From contig JAWUZG010000173.1 in the NCBI GenBank assembly GCA_036785705.1, positions 2,589,001 through 2,653,000 on the forward strand: a stretch of 64,000 nucleotides of DNA, written 5' to 3'. The notes beneath the pieces were generated by a model that worked only from the letters and a program-made list of their open reading frames with translations, was not told the origin of the DNA and made no database searches. Source of the stretch: Acanthornis magna (Eukaryota > Chordata > Aves > Passeriformes > Acanthizidae). How positions within the stretch are numbered: the first letter of the stretch is position 1; every line of letters begins with the position of its first letter. A program made the position numbers and the translations under genes. This document shows, one piece after another, positions 61,459 to 64,000 of this stretch.

Positions 61459-64000
61459 CTGAAGAGGATGAAGAATCAAAAGTACTTCTGTCCTTCCTGT
61501 TTGTCTTGAAGGGCTGAATGTCCTTTTCCCTGTAAGTTCCAAAGCCTTCAAAACTTCTTCTTTTATTCCCACTTGCATCATTGTCCCGCTTCTCACTTGA
61601 GGGATTCATTTCACCAAACATGTCCAGGGACTCTGACCTTCCATTACTTTCGGTATTACCAGAATATCTCTTTGTGCAAGAGTCAATGGGATCACTGCTT
61701 GAGTCACTTTTTTCTTTACTCTGTGACCACTGCTGGGCATCAGAAAGTGATAGCGTAGACAGCGTATCCACTTCAAAGTTACTCTTTGAGCCTTTGTGCC
61801 CGGTTTCACAATGCTGGTGCTTCTGCTTCTCCTTATGCTTGCTCTTCTCGTTGAGCAAGGAGAGGTCTTTATCTGAACCGCTCAGCCTCTCGTTGATGGT
61901 GTGGCTGGAGAAGCCAGTGGACTTGCTAGCAAAGAGACCGCTCAGATCTTCGTGTGTCCCCAGTATCCGCTCATCCTTATGCTTGTGCTTGTGTTTGTGT
62001 TTCCTTTTGTGAAGTCGGCCACTCGAAAGGCTTGTTCCTCCGACCTTCGGAGGAGCCAAAGAGGACTGCATATCTCCAAGGCCCATTCCCACAGGGGTTT
62101 GTAGGTGCACTCCGTGTTTTGCTTTGTGTTTGGCAGTGGTGGACATCTTCATATGAGAGCTTGCATGGAACTGGGGTGGGGGCACGGTAGGTCTCATAAA
62201 TGGGGAAGCCGCTCCGAGCGTGTGAGACAGGTACAGAGGAGCTGGATACTGACCGTAGTAACCAAGATTCATCATAGGCATTGATGTGTAAGGCATTCCA
62301 TAGGGTGCATAGTAACTCCCACTGGGAATAGGGTAACCGAACCCTTGTAAAAAAGGCACCTTTGTCATGGTGTCATTGGTTTTGGCAGGTCTACCACGCT
62401 TCTTCTTAGACTTCATATCAGAGGTCCTGCGAAGATAGAGCAATGGGTCATACTGGATATATGGCACAGGGTAGTAGTGATCAAAATTAATCCTGAAGAT
62501 GCTGGGATATGGATTTTCATGATAAAATGTATAACTTCTATGGGAAATCCTGAACACTTGAAACTTATTGATGAGTTCCTCAAGGTCTGCCAGAAACTGG
62601 AGGTCATCTCTGTTCTGCAGGCTTTTCCTTTTCCTCTTGTGCTTTGGCTTTTTAATACTCTCATGAGAGAGAAAGTTATCCACAATGAGATGCTTCTGCC
62701 GGTGACCATGCCTGTTCTTTGTGCTGGTGTCAGATGGGATAGCCTCTGGATTGTCCAGGGTGCAGAAATCAAAGGAGTATCTCCGGCGGGATTCTGAGCT
62801 TTTCTCGGCTTGGTCAGAGGTGCTGTTGTTGTCTGTACCTATCCCACTGTCGCTCGGTATGGTTTCCTCGCTGTGAGACTCGCTCACTGGTGACAGCGTG
62901 ACTTCTTTCAGAGAACCTATTTCACAGAGGTGAGAAGGTGAATTAGCCATTAGCCTGGGTGGAGACAGCTTCCAAGTTCCACTGTGCATTCCTTTCTGGG
63001 TTTTTGTAGGAAGAGCACTGATAGGTTGAAGATTTGGCATAGTTTTTAACTCTGAAAAATTAGTTTCAGTGCTTGCAGGGCTGAGGTTGCCGTTAATCCC
63101 CACTAATTGTGTTGAAAGCGGATGAATAGCTGCTGGTGACGATGCCACAAGTGACTGCAGGTTGGAAGGCACTGCTGGGTTTTCTGGCTGGCTGGAAACA
63201 GGCCTTGAGTGCTTGATGGCTGTCTTAGGTTCTTCTGGCTGAGGCTGCAGCTCTGCCCTTGGCTTTCTGCCCCGTTTTTTACCAATGTAGATAGTCCCCC
63301 TCTTGCTGACATTGATCTGCTTCCCAAGTCTGGCATCAATGGTGGTTGGCCCAGCACTAGATGGTGGCTGGACTTTTGCTTTCAGAGCTATGCTGCTGGA
63401 GCAGGAGGACAAGATCTGATTGAGAATGTTCTTCCTCTTGAGGGTTTTCATTTTATTAATGGTCTTGATGGTCTTCTTGTCCAAGACCCCGAGTTTCCCG
63501 ACCTTTTTGTGAAATTTGAGTTCACTGATGGACTTGTCCTCTCCCGGAACCATCTGGGCAAACTTGGCCAGATTCCTTCTCCTCTTCCTTTTCTTTGTTC
63601 CTGGAAATTCACGATTGATTGGACTCACAGGGCTGGTGGAGGTTCCCTCGTGGATGGTTTCAACAGTGAGCAAAGGCTGTTTCTTTGGTCGTCCTCTTTT
63701 TTTCTTGACAGGTGTGATCACAGTAAGACTGTCTGTATTGGTGTACAGAGGGCTGGATGGTGTGATGGGATAGGCTGAAGGAGGCTCCACCATCAGCTTC
63801 TCAGATGTCGTCAGGGAGGTCTCTCGAATAATAGACTTAGGTTTGCTGCAGGTCCATCGACGCTTAGCTGCATGTTTGGGGTGCTGGACATCAGGTAATT
63901 TGCCAGCTGTGGAAAGATTGGTGGGTAAGAGAGAGGATGGCACAGCTAGAGGTTTTCTGACCCGGGCGGCACTGTTGGGGGATGCTTTGTCTGTGAACAC
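61459..64000 (-). CDS. SETBP1: SETBP1, 3' part of the giant coding exon (partial; 5' side runs off the window)
   Basis: The frame is open for about 847 codons from the window edge to a splice donor. I recognise it as SET-binding protein 1, a nuclear DNA-binding protein that binds SET (a PP2A inhibitor) and recruits an HCF1/KMT2A-type chromatin complex. In window residue order I see an AT-hook (KKRGRPKK, about 99-108), an AT-hook-like block (GKKRGRKPR, about 240-248), the SKI-homology region with the SDSGIGT degron (D at residue 384, human D868), the DHYY HCF1-binding motif (about 507-510), a second AT-hook (KKKRGRPAK, about 532-540) and a Lys/His-rich run (about 664-675). The offset to human is about 484 residues, so the window enters near human residue 485 of 1596. 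The start codon lies outside: the first codon here is GTG (Val), not an initiator. The exon ends in phase 1 inside a Gly codon, within the start of the SET-binding region. No frameshift or stop is seen. Confidence 0.97.
61976..62011 (-). other. Lys/His-rich basic run of SETBP1
   Basis: Twelve codons give an [12 protein letters not shown] run, an alternating Lys/His tract also present in mammalian SETBP1. It is strongly basic. A role in nuclear localisation or nucleic-acid contact is plausible but inferred. Confidence 0.8.
62381..62407 (-). other. AT-hook 2 of SETBP1
   Basis: This codes for KKKRGRPAK, a canonical RGRP AT-hook equivalent to the second human hook (about residues 1016-1028). The third hook lies in the terminal part of the protein and is outside this window. 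Confidence 0.92.
62471..62482 (-). other. HCF1-binding motif DHYY of SETBP1
   Basis: Codons GAT CAC TAC TAC encode DHYY, in context [11 protein letters not shown]. This fits the D/E-H-x-Y HCF1-binding consensus described in human SETBP1 near residues 991-994. Confidence 0.88.
62837..62851 (-). other. Beta-TrCP phosphodegron (SETBP1 mutation hotspot)
   Basis: Codons GAC AGT GGG ATA GGT give DSGIG, followed by Thr, matching the DSGxxS/T-type beta-TrCP degron. In human SETBP1 the equivalent residues D868, S869, G870 and I871 are the hotspot for Schinzel-Giedion syndrome (germline) and myeloid neoplasms (somatic). All are wild type here. Confidence 0.95.
63257..63283 (-). other. AT-hook-like basic motif of SETBP1
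   Basis: This codes for GKKRGRKPR. The core is RGRKP rather than RGRP, so it is an extended or non-canonical AT-hook. It may contribute to DNA binding or nuclear import, but it is not one of the three hooks usually listed. Confidence 0.7.
63677..63706 (-). other. AT-hook 1 of SETBP1
   Basis: This codes for [10 protein letters not shown], a canonical AT-hook with the RGRP core that inserts in the minor groove of AT-rich DNA. It corresponds by position to the first annotated AT-hook in human SETBP1 (about residues 584-596). Confidence 0.92.

Larger units (their letters stand above)
62702..63337 (-). other. SKI-homology region of SETBP1 (approximate limits)
   Basis: The limits are projected from human residues about 706-917 using the degron as anchor (offset about 484), so the ends are approximate. 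The segment is rich in Ser/Pro and contains the phosphodegron. In the family this region is related to the SKI/SnoN oncoproteins. Confidence 0.7.

Noticed and set aside
61045..61596. 183-codon minus-strand open frame crossing the splice donor
   Set aside because: It is in a different frame from SETBP1, spans exon and intron, and has no recognised homology.
63209..63778. 189-codon plus-strand open frame
   Set aside because: It is a shadow of the SETBP1 exon on the opposite strand; Lys/Arg-rich codons read backwards give Phe/Leu/Ser-rich sequence.
63998..64000. Apparent start codon of the SETBP1 frame at the window edge
   Set aside because: The codon is GTG (Val) and the exon continues outside the window; the N-terminal part of the protein is missing here.
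1..64000. Endogenous retrovirus, CRISPR array, tRNA or rRNA genes
   Set aside because: I saw no LTR pairs, retroviral gene remnants, regularly spaced repeats or RNA-gene signatures.

Overview
This window is vertebrate, almost certainly avian, genomic DNA. Two observations support that. The right end carries a large, uninterrupted, well-conserved SETBP1 coding exon on the minus strand. The rest is interrupted by many short, 5'-truncated CR1 LINE copies that end in the CR1-type octamer tail (ACAGAATC/ACAGAATG, or its complement ATTCTGTG) rather than poly(A), as in birds. There are no bacterial features, operons, CRISPR arrays or intact viral genes.

Layout: positions 61459-64000 (minus) are the 3' part of the giant SETBP1 exon (exon 4 in human numbering). 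It is cut by the window edge at 64000 and ends at a textbook splice donor (CAG|GTAAGC). It holds two canonical AT-hooks, an additional AT-hook-like block, the SKI-homology region with the intact DSGIGT phosphodegron, the HCF1-binding motif DHYY and a Lys/His-rich basic run. Positions 1-61458 read as the following SETBP1 intron. I found no candidate for the next SETBP1 exon, so the intron should be at least about 61.5 kb.

The intron holds eleven recognisable CR1 fragments: eight in the minus (SETBP1-sense) orientation, at about 1.1, 15.0, 25.0, 31.7, 39.5, 48.1, 55.9 and 58.3 kb, and three in plus orientation, at about 7.6, 29.3 and 29.8 kb. There are two weaker CR1-like tails (28.2 and 35.3 kb). 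A few segments resemble ancient MIR-type SINEs (about 12.1, 47.7, 49.4 and 51.1 kb). Simple repeats include a 185-nt almost pure purine tract built on (AAGAG)22 at 33.9 kb, three CA/GT arrays, a T37 homopolymer, and several A-rich tracts with ACC/AAC ends. Several CpG-retaining or homeodomain-motif-rich stretches (9.65, 10.55-10.78, 14.15-14.65, 26.26-27.24, 37.0-37.6, 42.1-42.35, 51.6-51.9 and 54.25-54.74 kb) look like conserved non-coding/regulatory candidates. That is a judgement from sequence texture, not from an alignment.

The only protein-coding gene I can support is SETBP1. The other open frames are shadows of the exon, run through CR1 elements or the purine microsatellite, or have no recognisable homology. 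I did not find a credible novel multigene system. The points most worth following up are the regulatory candidates, the purine tract and the perfect hairpin at 51693-51713.
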